The translations under genes and the position numbers were made by a program. A DNA stretch of 62,446 bases from positions 1 to 62,446 of the IMG/VR virus record IMGVR_UViG_3300046684_000082; one strand, written 5' to 3'. This document shows, piece by piece, positions 1-7,770 of the stretch. Position 1 is the stretch's first letter; every line of letters begins with the position of its first letter. The DNA is from a virus. Below the pieces are notes generated by a model, which was not told the origin of the DNA, did no database searches, and saw only the letters and a program-made list of their open reading frames with translations.

Positions 1-947
1 GTCTTCTGCTCTGTCGTAAGCTCGACGTCGCGATCGAGGCGCGTCTCCGGCGGCAGATCCACGCAGTCATCTAGAGAGAAGCGGATCGAGGGCTGCAGCA
101 CCTTGTGCACGTCGTCGAGCGCGGTGGGCTTCGCCCGCCAGGTGTACGGGCCCGTCTGGTCCATCGTCTTTTCCTTGAACGCACGGAAGTACTTCGGCAC
201 GTCAGGGTTCGTTGGATTGATCAGTCGAGCTTGAGCCCAAGCATCCGTCACCTCGTTTGGAATTGGAGCGCCCGTCATCCCAAGAGCTCGCCGAGGAACT
301 TGCTTATTGATAATGGTGTTGAGAGCTTTCCAACGATCGGTCGACTGGTTTCTCGCCATCGCTACTTCATCGACGATGACCATGTCGATATCAGCTCGAT
401 CTGCGAGCTGCTCCAGGATGACCTTTGCGCCGTCGATATTGATGACATAGACGTCGTGCTCAGCTGCAAGGAGCTTCTTCCGCCGTTGAGCACTCCCGTA
501 GAGCACAGCACACGATAGATGTGGGAAGGAGCGAAAAACAGTGTCGGCCCATGTTCTTTCGAGTGTAGATAGCGGAGCCACAACCAGTACCCGTTTGACC
601 GCGCGAACTGAGCGTAGGTAGTCATAAGTCCAGAGCGAGCTCGTGGTTTTACCCGTCCCCATCGAATTTAGAATAAAGGCTCGGGTGTGCTGAGTGGCGA
701 ACTCACAGGTTTTAAGTTGCGCATCGAATGGCTTATAAGGTCCTGGCCAGTCGTAGTAAAAGCCAATTGGAGAGGGGACATCCCAGCCAAGGTTGCGCAG
801 CACTGTCGTCTCGTCCGGCCGGTGGGGGACCGCCACAAGCACTTCCCCCTGATGCTTGACCAGCTTCGCGGTCGGAATGACTTCCGTTATTCGCTTCGGA
901 TTTTTTAATCTAAACAGCACGCACTTCTTCGGCCGCCAAATTAGCAT
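1..947 (-). CDS. DEAD/SNF2-type helicase, N-terminal part (continues at 62446)
   Basis: Open minus-strand frame from the ATG at 947 to the window edge, about 315 codons. It begins MLIWRPKKCVLFRL. A Walker A motif NSMGTGKTTSS is followed by VVAPLSTLERTW (motif Ia) and MVIVDEVAMARN (DExx box), then GMTGAPIPNE (motif III). This is the first RecA lobe of a superfamily 2 helicase, probably acting in phage replication, recombination or repair. Its second lobe lies at 61814..62446. After removal of the 8-bp end overlap the two parts form one 523-residue protein. The HNH gene ends 4 bp upstream of this start. Confidence 0.9.
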   Translation of the reverse strand, partial: MLIWRPKKCVLFRLKNPKRITEVIPTAKLVKHQGEVLVAVPHRPDETTVLRNLGWDVPSPIGFYYDWPGPYKPFDAQLKTCEFATQHTRAFILNSMGTGKTTSSLWTYDYLRSVRAVKRVLVVAPLSTLERTWADTVFRSFPHLSCAVLYGSAQRRKKLLAAEHDVYVINIDGAKVILEQLADRADIDMVIVDEVAMARNQSTDRWKALNTIINKQVPRRALGMTGAPIPNEVTDAWAQARLINPTNPDVPKYFRAFKEKTMDQTGPYTWRAKPTALDDVHKVLQPSIRFSLDDCVDLPPETRLDRDVELTTEQK

Positions 948-950
948 GAT

Positions 951-1229
951 TTACTTTTTCTGTTTAGAAGGATCGTAAGTCGCAGAACCCTTACGCCAGC
1001 CTCGGTTGGTCTTCTCGTCGACGACTCGCAAATTGGACTTGGTTGTGGTGCCGCCATTAATCAGCGGCTTTTTATGATCCACGTCCTTGCCGTCGCCTTT
1101 GTGTACGAGGCCAGCTTTCAGTGCGTGAGCGCGCGCCAGGTTACGCGCTTCCCGATTTTTGACTTGTTCGGGCTGCGCCTCGTAGGCGGCATTGTACTTC
1201 TTGTCGTAAGCGGTAGGTTTGCGGGCCAT
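951..1229 (-). CDS. Small HNH-type nuclease-like protein
   Basis: A 92-residue basic protein. The segment VDHKKPLINGGTTTKSNLRV carries the D-H ... N pattern of the HNH beta-beta-alpha-metal fold, without the zinc-binding cysteine pairs of larger family members. Small HNH proteins of this kind are common in phage early regions, and some assist packaging or DNA processing. Here it lies between a helicase and the VRR-NUC/DksA-like cluster, so a DNA-processing role is the natural inference. The substrate is unknown. Confidence 0.75.
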   Translation of the reverse strand: MARKPTAYDKKYNAAYEAQPEQVKNREARNLARAHALKAGLVHKGDGKDVDHKKPLINGGTTTKSNLRVVDEKTNRGWRKGSATYDPSKQKK

Positions 1230-1535
1230 TTACTTTCTCGTTCCAGTTAGCACTTGTGGATTCTTTGCAACGATCTCGCGGATGCGAACGTGGTTGTGTC
1301 CGAGGTAACTGCAGATCCAGGCGAAGGCGCCGACGGTCATGGCGTCACTCGCGAACCAGCCTTTCAGTCGGCTCGCGCTGAACCCACCCGCACGGGTATC
1401 CCTGATTCCGTTCTCGATGTTGTCGACGGCGCTGATGTCGCGGATCGCCTGCAACAACACACCAGCCCAAAGCCGTCGGAAACCTGCTGCTTCCCCGTCG
1501 ACGGCGACGGTCGTGTCCATCTCGGTGTAGATCAT
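1230..1535 (-). CDS. Conserved-looking phage protein of unknown function
   Basis: A 101-residue protein directly abutting the HNH gene and overlapping the upstream zinc-finger gene by 4 bp (translational coupling). It begins MIYTEMDTTVAVDGE and has no membrane segment or recognised motif. The helical centre is followed by a basic C-terminus. Confidence 0.65.
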   Translation of the reverse strand: MIYTEMDTTVAVDGEAAGFRRLWAGVLLQAIRDISAVDNIENGIRDTRAGGFSASRLKGWFASDAMTVGAFAWICSYLGHNHVRIREIVAKNPQVLTGTRK

Positions 1536-1738
1536 CGGTTGCTCCGCTCCCAGTCATCGCGGCATGCGCGGCAGCACCAGCGGCGCGGCACAACCTCGTC
1601 CTGCTCAATCGGTTCGTCACACTGCAGGCAGTTAGCACTGCCAGTGATCGGTTTGTTAGCAGCCACCACCATGGAGATGGCCGCCCGCGTCATCAACTCC
1701 TCTGCTTCGGAGGCGTTGTCAATGAAATCCGCTGACAT
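1532..1738 (-). CDS. DksA/TraR-type zinc-finger protein
   Basis: A 68-residue protein with NCLQCDEPIEQ near residue 36 and WCCRACRDDWE at the C-terminus, the four-cysteine zinc finger of the TraR/DksA family. Phage and plasmid TraR proteins bind in the secondary channel of host RNA polymerase and can mimic DksA plus ppGpp. The N-terminal helical hairpin is short, as in TraR. The gene overlaps VRR-NUC upstream by 20 bp. An RNA polymerase effect is a family inference. Confidence 0.8.
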   Translation of the reverse strand: MSADFIDNASEAEELMTRAAISMVVAANKPITGSANCLQCDEPIEQDEVVPRRWCCRACRDDWERSNR

Positions 1739-2060
1739 CCTGTTCCTCGAAAAATTGCTTCAACCTGCTAACATCATCGATCACAAGAACAAGGCCGCCA
1801 GCATCGCGGATCTCCTTGTGTCGACGCAGCTGCATCTCCGAGGGTGTGCCGCCTGGCGCCTTCGCTTCGATGCCGAAGAACTGCCCGCGCCAGCAGCACA
1901 CAAAGTCAGGAATCCCATGGGTTCCCATCCCGTTGGAGACCGGCATATAGTACCAGCCGGCCATCTCTGCCGGAATCTTGCCGCCCGCCGGCATGAAGCC
2001 GCGGGCAACAAGTTCCTTTTTGATGTCCGCTTTGACGCGCCCTTCAGGAGTCGAGGCCAT
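1719..2060 (-). CDS. VRR-NUC domain nuclease
   Basis: A 113-residue protein that fits the VRR-NUC (PD-(D/E)XK) fold: GTHGIPDFVCCWRGQFFGIE holds the catalytic D, followed by E-x-K in FGIEAKAPGG, then a Q in SEMQLRRHKE. Family members are small structure-specific nucleases, often beside phage helicases. The start at 2060 is preferred over the ATG at 2075 because GAGGAAG lies 6 nt upstream. It overlaps neighbouring genes at both ends. Confidence 0.85.
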   Translation of the reverse strand: MASTPEGRVKADIKKELVARGFMPAGGKIPAEMAGWYYMPVSNGMGTHGIPDFVCCWRGQFFGIEAKAPGGTPSEMQLRRHKEIRDAGGLVLVIDDVSRLKQFFEEQDVSGFH

Positions 2061-2205
2061 CGGGAGCTTCCTCATCCATGGTTGCGAGCCACAGGCGCTG
2101 CGCGAGTTCGCGCTCGAGCGGCGTGTACTTGTCGGGCTGAAACATCACGAGCTCGACCAGGTCGATGCACGGCAGGGCGGTATATTCGGTCTGCTGCAGG
2201 ATCAT
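2044..2205 (-). CDS. Small acidic protein, unknown
   Basis: A 53-residue protein starting MILQQTEYTALP and ending DEEAPDGLDS. The start at 2205 overlaps the end of the exonuclease gene by 4 bp, and the 3' end overlaps the VRR-NUC start. Codon use matches the neighbours. No motif is recognised. Confidence 0.6.
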   Translation of the reverse strand: MILQQTEYTALPCIDLVELVMFQPDKYTPLERELAQRLWLATMDEEAPDGLDS

Positions 2206-2855
2206 TTTGCTTTGTAGTGTTCGCAATCGGTGACGGGGCACCATCCATTACACAGCCCGCTAGGCCTAGCGGGCCACTGGTCCTTCTCATACGCAAGTTC
2301 GAGGCGGCGGACTCGAGGGATAAACTCTTGCCAGATCACTGGCACCTCGTCCCTTCGGTACACCTTCTTCTCGACCTTCTTACTCTTCAACCAGATGAAA
2401 CCAGTTTGCACCGACTCCAGCTTCGGCCAGTGCGCGAACGCGTAGCCTGCATACAGCATCAACTGCTCGGACGGCTTGTACTTGCCCGTCTTGTAGTCGA
2501 CTAACACCCCGTGGTTCTTGTGGATCACCGTCAGGTCCACGTTGCCCCGCGACCACGAACTCCAATAATCTACTGCCTCGAAGTTGCGGTCAACTGCTAA
2601 CTTCTTCTCTACATATTTGGTTCCCGGCATCGCTGTTAGCGCGTTAGCGATACTCTGCCACTGCGTCATGCCTTCCGGGAGCAGGGTGTTGTCCTCGATG
2701 GCGGCCTCGAACGCCTTATGGACCTTGTCGCCCCACTCGGTTGCTGCCGTCGGCTCGAACTTGAACCGCCTCAACACCGTCTTTGCGTGGTACTGCCGTG
2801 GACAGGTTTCGAACCCGTCCAGCTGGCTGTACGTCCACGCCTTCATGTCAGGCAT
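2202..2855 (-). CDS. PD-(D/E)XK exonuclease, Cas4/RecB-like
   Basis: A 217-residue nuclease. SQLDGFETCPRQYH at residues 10-23 is the N-terminal helix with a conserved Cys (C18). GNVDLTV and LVDYKTGKYK supply the catalytic D and D-x-K, and QLMLYAGYAF is the QxxxY motif. Three more Cys (C202, C206, C211) in the C-terminal tail complete a pattern like the 4Fe-4S site of Cas4/AddB-type nucleases. A 5' to 3' exonuclease role in phage recombination or host DNA processing is likely. GGAG lies 10 nt before the ATG. Confidence 0.85.
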   Translation of the reverse strand: MPDMKAWTYSQLDGFETCPRQYHAKTVLRRFKFEPTAATEWGDKVHKAFEAAIEDNTLLPEGMTQWQSIANALTAMPGTKYVEKKLAVDRNFEAVDYWSSWSRGNVDLTVIHKNHGVLVDYKTGKYKPSEQLMLYAGYAFAHWPKLESVQTGFIWLKSKKVEKKVYRRDEVPVIWQEFIPRVRRLELAYEKDQWPARPSGLCNGWCPVTDCEHYKAK

Positions 2856-2922
2856 GTAAGATTTACTCCGTTATTCGTATAGATGCCGTACTTGTTACGT
2901 AATGTAACGAGATGATAAACCG

Positions 2923-3585
2923 TCATTTCCGGCTGTCAATAGCTTTTTGTAGCGCCTGCCCCACAGCAGACGCCGGAGCCGCCACTGTAACGGTTCTCCG
3001 ACGCTTTCGGATGACATGACTTTCGTTCGGTATCTCACTTAGCATCGCTTGGAGCTCCTGATTCTTCGTATCCCAGAACTGTTCGATGAAAAGTCGCTTA
3101 TCCTCATACGAAATCTCGCCACCGTGCTGCGCCACCCACTGCGCGGCGCGCCGCTCTACGTACTCGTCGCGCTCGGCCAGCCAGATGGCCTGCACTTCGT
3201 GGGCGAGGCGGTTGCGTTCGTCCAGGCCAAGCTTGGCGCCGGTGCGTCGCTCCTCGAGCTCGACCGCTATCTTGAAGCGGCGTCGCTGCGCGGCCATGTA
3301 CTGGCGCTGGTACGCGTTGCGGTCCTGGTCGCGCTTGAACGCCGCGACCGCGATCAGATTCTCCATGGCTTGCTCGTTCTGCCGGCCGATCACGAGGAGC
3401 TCGTTGAGCACCTCAGCGTCGCCTGCCTCATCCTTATAGGGGAGGGCACGCTTACGCTTCACTTCCGTGCGCAGGCCACGGACCTTGTGTGGAAAATAGG
3501 GCACGTGCACGAGGTACTCGACAGCCGCTTTAGCACGTTCAAGGTCGTAAGAAATCATATCGTCTGTATATAGATTGTGATTCAT
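2923..3585 (-). CDS. Charged replication-region protein, unknown
   Basis: About 220 residues if started at the ATG at 3585 (MNHNLYTDDM). An upstream ATG at 3666 would add 27 residues and overlap the DNA polymerase by 17 bp. The protein is highly charged and helical (many RRR, ERR and DE stretches), ending QALQKAIDSRK. No catalytic motif was recognised. A sigma70-like promoter ends at the 3585 ATG, suggesting a leaderless message and favouring this start. Confidence 0.7.
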   Translation of the reverse strand: MNHNLYTDDMISYDLERAKAAVEYLVHVPYFPHKVRGLRTEVKRKRALPYKDEAGDAEVLNELLVIGRQNEQAMENLIAVAAFKRDQDRNAYQRQYMAAQRRRFKIAVELEERRTGAKLGLDERNRLAHEVQAIWLAERDEYVERRAAQWVAQHGGEISYEDKRLFIEQFWDTKNQELQAMLSEIPNESHVIRKRRRTVTVAAPASAVGQALQKAIDSRK

Positions 3586-3591
3586 ACGTAC

Positions 3592-3619
3592 ACTATACAC
3601 ACGTTGTGAGAACTTACAA
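3592..3619 (-). promoter_or_regulatory. Candidate sigma70 promoter upstream of the 2923-3585 gene
   Basis: On the minus strand: TTGTAA (3619-3614), a 16-nt spacer, then TATAGT (3597-3592). The start point predicted about 7 nt downstream coincides with the ATG at 3585, so the message would be essentially leaderless. The spacer contains CACAACGTG, a partial match to the dispersed GTTAGCACGTTGT word read in the opposite sense. Confidence 0.45.
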
Positions 3620-3649
3620 CCGTGTTTGTTAATCTGTTCGTGCGCTATC

Positions 3650-5554
3650 CTACTTACAGTCCCCATATGTTAGCCCCCCAGCAGCTTCACAACTAATTGG
3701 TAAACCGGTTGCCCACTTGGGCACCTTCTTCATCACTGTCAACATCATGTCGATCATCCACTGCTTCTTGTCCTCCGGCACGATGCCAATCACCTCGTCG
3801 TGGGTGGAGGCAGCGACCCGGTGGCGGCGGCCTGGCTGATCGAGCGGACGAACCTGCTGGTCGATCATAGCCATCTGATTGAAAACGACAATTCGGGCCA
3901 GAGCCTGGACGATGTTCTCAACTACCTTCGCGCCGTACAGCTTGACCCAGCCGCGCTTGGTCTTGTACTTGGCGCCGTCCTTGTCCCGGGTAAGCTCGGG
4001 GTAGCGGATCAGCATGCCGTTTGGTAGGTGGATGCCGTCCTGGTCCCACAAAAGCTCGACACCGACCCCGACGTACGCCTCGTAGCCCCGGCAGACGTTA
4101 TTCAGTGCGTCGTTGCATTGCTTCCACAGCTTCACGATCTCACCGTACTTGTAGCGGTAGAGGTCGACGACGCCCTGCGCAAACTCCACACCACCGGCGA
4201 TCTTGGCCTTCTTCAGCTGGCGGTGGAAGTTCTCGCCACCCATGCCGAAGCCCAGCCCCAGAATTGCGGTCTTGCCAACGAAGCCCTCGTCGAACATTGG
4301 GTAGTGCTTGGACCCGTCTGGTTGGAGCTCGAAGTACTTGCGGTCGATCGGCCGCTGGTAGACGTCGGTGGCGAACTCCGAATAGATGTCCGCGCCGGCG
4401 GCGAACCGCTCGACAAGATCCCACTGACCAGCTAACCACGCGACCACGCGCGCTTCGATCTGCGCCGAGTCACAGGCGACCACCGCGTGGCCCTTCGGTG
4501 CCTTCATGCTGGCTCGCAGCTTGCCGCCGCGGGTCAGGTTCTGCAGGTTGACCTTGTCGCCGCCTGAAGCGCGCCCGGTGTGCGCTCCCCAGTAGTGGTA
4601 GTACACAGGGAGCAGGCCGCGCGCCTGGATGCCCAGGAAGCTCTCAGCGCGAGTCTCCTCGATGGTGGACTTGACGCCAAGGCGAGCCGCGACCACTGCC
4701 TGGACCATGGGGTCTTCGTGCTCGAGGAGAATCTTGAATGCTTCATCCTGCTTGGAAAACGCATACGTGAGGACGGGTTCTCCAGATGGGTTGGTCTTCG
4801 TGTTGTTCGTCTTCGCAAGGGACACCTTCATCGGGGGTTCGACGCCCAGGCGATCCAGCACCTCGGCGAACTTGTCGTTCGACATCAGGCCTTCCTTGCC
4901 GCCACAGAAGGCCTCCACCTTCTCGAGCAGCCGCGCCTTCATCGCCTGCACCGTGGCTCGGTGCTCGAGCAGCGTGGTGCGGTCGAGCTCGAACACGGGG
5001 TCCGTGAACATGCGCACCATCATGTCGATGATGTACATCTCCTGCGGGGTGCTGAACTGGCGCATGATGTGGAAGATGACATGTGTCAGATCCACGTCGT
5101 TCTTGCAGTAGCCCGCATACGCCGCGAACTCGGCCGGCGTGAAGTCCGCCCGGCGCTTGCCCTTCGCGTTGAGCACCTCTTTGCCTTTCTCGCTCATCGT
5201 GAACTTCTTGGCCAGCGCGTCGAGCGAGCAGCCCACCGTGTTGCCAGTCACCGGCCGCGCCATCGACAGCGTGTCGAGGTACATGCCGGGCCGCGCGCCG
5301 TAGCGCCACTCGAGGATCGCGCCATCGAACGCAGCGTGGTGGGCGATGAACTTCTTGTTGGAGAGGTTCAGGTCGCGCAGCGCCGCGCCGATGTCGGTGG
5401 AGTCGACGATGTAGGAGGGCTCATCATTGATCTTCAACCCCAACATGATCGCTTCGAACCGCGGGTCGCGGATGTACGCCTCCGTGGTGAGGCGCGTGAG
5501 GCTGTAGTCGGTGGCGTAGTAGGTCTCGAAGTCCCCGGTGACGATGTCAGTCAT
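3650..5554 (-). CDS. DNA polymerase, family A, with 3'-5' exonuclease domain
   Basis: A 634-residue DNA polymerase. The N-terminal exonuclease begins VTGDFETYY (residues 6-14; DxE motif), with FIAHHAAFD and KNDVDLTHV as later exonuclease motifs. The polymerase domain has motif A ACDSAQIEARVVAW (about residue 360), motif B FVGKTAILGLGFGMGGE (about 428) and motif C STHDEVIG (about 588). The size and absence of a 5' nuclease match phage T7-like Pol A enzymes. It is presumably the replicative polymerase, working with the primase-helicase at 56.5-59.4 kb. Codons for D-L-T-H-V-I include one CACATGTCAT word. Confidence 0.97.
   Translation of the reverse strand: MTDIVTGDFETYYATDYSLTRLTTEAYIRDPRFEAIMLGLKINDEPSYIVDSTDIGAALRDLNLSNKKFIAHHAAFDGAILEWRYGARPGMYLDTLSMARPVTGNTVGCSLDALAKKFTMSEKGKEVLNAKGKRRADFTPAEFAAYAGYCKNDVDLTHVIFHIMRQFSTPQEMYIIDMMVRMFTDPVFELDRTTLLEHRATVQAMKARLLEKVEAFCGGKEGLMSNDKFAEVLDRLGVEPPMKVSLAKTNNTKTNPSGEPVLTYAFSKQDEAFKILLEHEDPMVQAVVAARLGVKSTIEETRAESFLGIQARGLLPVYYHYWGAHTGRASGGDKVNLQNLTRGGKLRASMKAPKGHAVVACDSAQIEARVVAWLAGQWDLVERFAAGADIYSEFATDVYQRPIDRKYFELQPDGSKHYPMFDEGFVGKTAILGLGFGMGGENFHRQLKKAKIAGGVEFAQGVVDLYRYKYGEIVKLWKQCNDALNNVCRGYEAYVGVGVELLWDQDGIHLPNGMLIRYPELTRDKDGAKYKTKRGWVKLYGAKVVENIVQALARIVVFNQMAMIDQQVRPLDQPGRRHRVAASTHDEVIGIVPEDKKQWMIDMMLTVMKKVPKWATGLPISCEAAGGLTYGDCK
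5076..5085 (-). repeat. CACATGTCAT word, copy 1
   Basis: Exact CACATGTCAT on the minus strand, inside the DNA polymerase gene. Confidence 0.8.
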
Positions 5555-5978
5555 AGACGGCCGCCTTTTCGAATACTTCGTCCACCGCCTTGGAGAACTC
5601 CCGGCGGGTGACGGTGTTTTGCATGTCGTCGCACAGGCTCAACCCCACGCCGACGATCTTCAGCTGGTCGCCCGACATCCCCCACTGCTTGAGGAAGTCG
5701 TGGCGCGCGCCGACCTCCTGCATCGCCTGCAGCGCATCAACCATGTCCTGCTTGGCGAGCGGGAAGTGCTCGTGCGCGAGGGTCAGGCCGATGTTCAGGC
5801 GACACACGATCGTGTGCCAGGCGCGGTCGTTGCCGTCGCCGCGGCGCATCTCATCGAGACACTGGTGCGGCGACATCTGCAGGAACATGGCGGCCTCTGA
5901 CGTGATGCCGAAGGTCATCGGCAGCGACAGCCGCCTGCAGGGCGTGTGCTTCTTGCGTGGCTTCTTGTTGCCGGGCAC
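5547..5978 (-). CDS. Unknown phage protein upstream of DNA polymerase
   Basis: A 143-residue protein overlapping the polymerase start by 8 bp, hence probably co-translated. A basic N-terminus (MPGNKKPRKKH) precedes an alpha-helical body ending EVFEKAAVYD. Similar unknown proteins accompany phage Pol A genes, and a replication accessory role is only an inference. Confidence 0.65.
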   Translation of the reverse strand: MPGNKKPRKKHTPCRRLSLPMTFGITSEAAMFLQMSPHQCLDEMRRGDGNDRAWHTIVCRLNIGLTLAHEHFPLAKQDMVDALQAMQEVGARHDFLKQWGMSGDQLKIVGVGLSLCDDMQNTVTRREFSKAVDEVFEKAAVYD

Positions 5979-5980
5979 GT

Positions 5981-6385
5981 TTACTTCTCCATCTGCATCG
6001 TGACGATGCCGACCTTGGCCTTGTCGAGTGCCTCGTCAAGCTCCGCAGCGATGTAGCGCTTGTTGGTCTTCATGCCTGTGTGTTCGTACGGCGTGCCGCG
6101 CGAGACGTGGACGACGTAGCCGTCCTCGATCTTCTCGAGCACGAAGGTGAAGCTGCCTTCGGGTTGCTTCGGTGCCGGCATCGCCTGGATTCCGTTTGCG
6201 CCCATGGTGTTGGTCTGGTTGGTGAAATAGTAGGGGTCGATCGCGCTGTTGATGCTGTTCGCCACAACGCCTACGTTGTTCGCCAAGCTGGCAGCCTGCT
6301 GGTTCATGGCCTGCTGCGCCGCTGCGTTATTGGTAAACACGTCCTGAGCCGTTTTTGAGTTGAAGAAGTCACTGAGGCCGAACAT
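5981..6385 (-). CDS. Unknown protein with low-complexity N-terminus
   Basis: A 134-residue protein. The N-terminus MFGLSDFFNSKTAQDVFTNN is followed by an A/N/Q-rich region, then a compact C-terminal region FTFVLEKIEDGYVVHVSRG. It overlaps the upstream gene by one base. No known domain is assigned. Confidence 0.65.
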   Translation of the reverse strand: MFGLSDFFNSKTAQDVFTNNAAAQQAMNQQAASLANNVGVVANSINSAIDPYYFTNQTNTMGANGIQAMPAPKQPEGSFTFVLEKIEDGYVVHVSRGTPYEHTGMKTNKRYIAAELDEALDKAKVGIVTMQMEK

Positions 6386-6663
6386 CAGTTGGCCCTCGGG
6401 GTTTCAGCCGCGATCCGATCGGCCACGAGCTTCGCGTAGCCGACGATGTCGTGCCAGTTGTCGTGGTAGTTCGGGTCGCCGTTGAGCATGCGAGCGATCT
6501 TGTCGGCGATGGTCTCCAGCGCCTGCGCCTGGTCGGCAGCGAGCCGGGACCAGCCGGGGTTCTTCCACATGGCGTTCTTGATGCCTTGGCAGATCTCAGC
6601 GTGGTCCGCGAAGGCGCCGTAGCGCGCGCCACGCTCAGCCAGCGTTGCGTTGATGTCAGTCAC
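6385..6663 (-). CDS. DUF6378-like phage protein
   Basis: A 92-residue protein starting at a GTG (6663) that overlaps the previous stop as GTGA. It begins VTDINATLAERGARYG and contains HAEICQGIKNAMW and PNYHDNWHDIVGYAKL, a pattern I associate with the DUF6378 family of small phage proteins. The function is unknown. The overlap supports the GTG start over longer alternatives. Confidence 0.75.
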   Translation of the reverse strand: MTDINATLAERGARYGAFADHAEICQGIKNAMWKNPGWSRLAADQAQALETIADKIARMLNGDPNYHDNWHDIVGYAKLVADRIAAETPRAN

Positions 6664-6896
6664 TTCATCCTCTCCTCTACGGCCTTGGCCGTGGTGTATG
6701 CCTCGATCAGTTCCGGGTGCGCTTCCATCAGCCACACATAAAGCGCGGCGAGATCGGTGATGCGCTTTACCATCACCTCCAGCTGCGCCTTGAGCGTCTC
6801 GATGTCTCTCCCCTGGCGGTTGATGGTCGACTCGACATCGTTCGACCACGCGTCGAGCTCGCCGGTGGTAATCACCGGCATCCTCTGGCGTGACAT
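6660..6896 (-). CDS. Small coiled-coil protein, unknown
   Basis: About 78 residues from the ATG at 6896; a GTG at 6914 is an alternative. The middle (NRQGRDIETLKAQLEVMVKR) has a heptad-like pattern. The C-terminus is KAVEERMK, coupled to the next gene by GTGA. There is no clear ribosome-binding site for any start, so the start is uncertain. Confidence 0.55.
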   Translation of the reverse strand: MSRQRMPVITTGELDAWSNDVESTINRQGRDIETLKAQLEVMVKRITDLAALYVWLMEAHPELIEAYTTAKAVEERMK

Positions 6897-6921
6897 TAAG
6901 GGCTTGATGTACACAATCTAC

Positions 6922-6943
6922 CGCCCACGCGCTAACGTGGGCG
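6922..6943 (-). terminator. Stem-loop between small genes
   Basis: CGCCCACG and CGTGGGCG form an 8-bp perfect stem with a 6-nt loop that includes GCTAA. It lies just after the stop of the 6949-7200 gene on the minus strand. There is no U-run, so it is a processing or attenuating hairpin rather than a sure intrinsic terminator. Confidence 0.35.
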
Positions 6944-6948
6944 CCATG

Positions 6949-7200
6949 TTAGCAGTTGATGTTCAATTCGCGAAGCACCCAATCGAAGTGCTCGACGCCT
7001 TCCATGTGCCGCGACTGGATGCGCGGCTCACGGCCACGCCCGAGGTAGATGATCAGCACCGAACGGATGGTGTCGATCGCGCGCTCGAGCATGACATGTG
7101 CCGAGTCATCGAGGCCGCCGCGCTCCAGGTGCTCCATCGCGTGGTGCATACGGGTGACCGTCTGCAGGATGGGCAGGGGACCGGCTTTCGTAGGACGCAT
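6949..7200 (-). CDS. Unknown small helical protein
   Basis: An 83-residue protein starting MRPTKAGPLPILQTVTRM. Histidine-rich helix HHAMEHLERGG is followed by the segment containing SAHVMLERA, whose codons carry a CACATGTCAT word. No motif is recognised. Confidence 0.6.
   Translation of the reverse strand: MRPTKAGPLPILQTVTRMHHAMEHLERGGLDDSAHVMLERAIDTIRSVLIIYLGRGREPRIQSRHMEGVEHFDWVLRELNINC
7091..7100 (-). repeat. CACATGTCAT word, copy 2
   Basis: Exact copy, inside the 6949-7200 gene, in a different codon frame from copy 3. Confidence 0.8.
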
Positions 7201-7297
7201 CGTATGTTCTCTCGTAAGGATCGAGCCCCATGTGGAGCATCAGTTGGCACAGGCGCGACTCGACGCGCTGCAGTCGTTTCAGGTCATCATTGGACAC
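7106..7297 (-). CDS. Small protein overlapping the next gene
   Basis: A 63-residue frame starting MSNDDLKRLQRVESR. The first half looks coding by codon use, while the second half overlaps the 6949-7200 gene by 95 bp and has the arginine/proline-rich look of an out-of-frame extension. It overlaps the upstream gene by 11 bp. Confidence 0.45.
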   Translation of the reverse strand: MSNDDLKRLQRVESRLCQLMLHMGLDPYERTYDASYESRSPAHPADGHPYAPRDGAPGARRPR

Positions 7298-7634
7298 GGA
7301 GGATCTCCACGTGGGTGTCGGTCGAGCCCACCACGCAGGTGTCGGCTCCGAATTTGCTGCGGGCGTACGACTGCGCGTTGGTCTTGAAGCGCATGCGGTC
7401 GGCGCCTTCGGGGTAGGGCAACTGGATCACGTCGCCGACATTCATCGCGGCGATCGGACCCTGGTAGTGATGCAGCAGGCTCGGGCCGACCAGGCCGCCG
7501 GTGCGCTTGCTCTTGCGCTGCTTCATGATCGGCTCGCCGTACTCGACGCCGTCACCCATGCGGATGTGGAACTGGGCGCCTGCTGCCTTCAGGATCATCA
7601 GGGCCTTTGCTGCTGCGACTTCTTGAACGTTCAT
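7287..7634 (-). CDS. Unknown phage protein
   Basis: A 115-residue protein beginning MNVQEVAAAKALMILK. The pattern RMRFKTNAQSYARSKFG resembles the basic tail of small DNA-associated phage proteins, but no family is assigned. The start is well placed after a 28-bp gap. Confidence 0.65.
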   Translation of the reverse strand: MNVQEVAAAKALMILKAAGAQFHIRMGDGVEYGEPIMKQRKSKRTGGLVGPSLLHHYQGPIAAMNVGDVIQLPYPEGADRMRFKTNAQSYARSKFGADTCVVGSTDTHVEILRVQ

Positions 7635-7662
7635 TTGAGTGAGTTCCTGCGTGGTTGGAGAG

Positions 7663-7770
7663 TTAATTGCTGCGGTGCTGCTTAAAGGTTTCGCGGATGT
7701 CGGTTTTATGCGACGGCGTGTACTTGAACTTCGGGTCTGTGATCGGCGTGGAGGGCAACGTCGTCTTCAT
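7663..7770 (-). CDS. 35-residue conserved-looking peptide
   Basis: A short gene beginning MKTTLPSTPITDPKFKY and ending in a basic tail TFKQHRSN. GAGG lies 9 nt upstream. It overlaps the acidic 3' end of the 7706-8386 gene by 65 bp in another frame. Similar tiny proteins with TDPxFKY appear in my memory of other phage early regions, but no function is known. Confidence 0.5.
   Translation of the reverse strand: MKTTLPSTPITDPKFKYTPSHKTDIRETFKQHRSN

Noticed and set aside
1-8. Direct terminal repeat of 8 bp as a packaging end
   Set aside because: Too short for a phage terminal repeat and located inside a coding sequence; more likely an assembly overlap of a circular contig.
1254-2504. Plus-strand frame of about 416 codons opposite several small genes
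   Set aside because: Opposite strand to four coupled genes with recognised motifs (zinc finger, VRR-NUC, exonuclease); its product is low-complexity.
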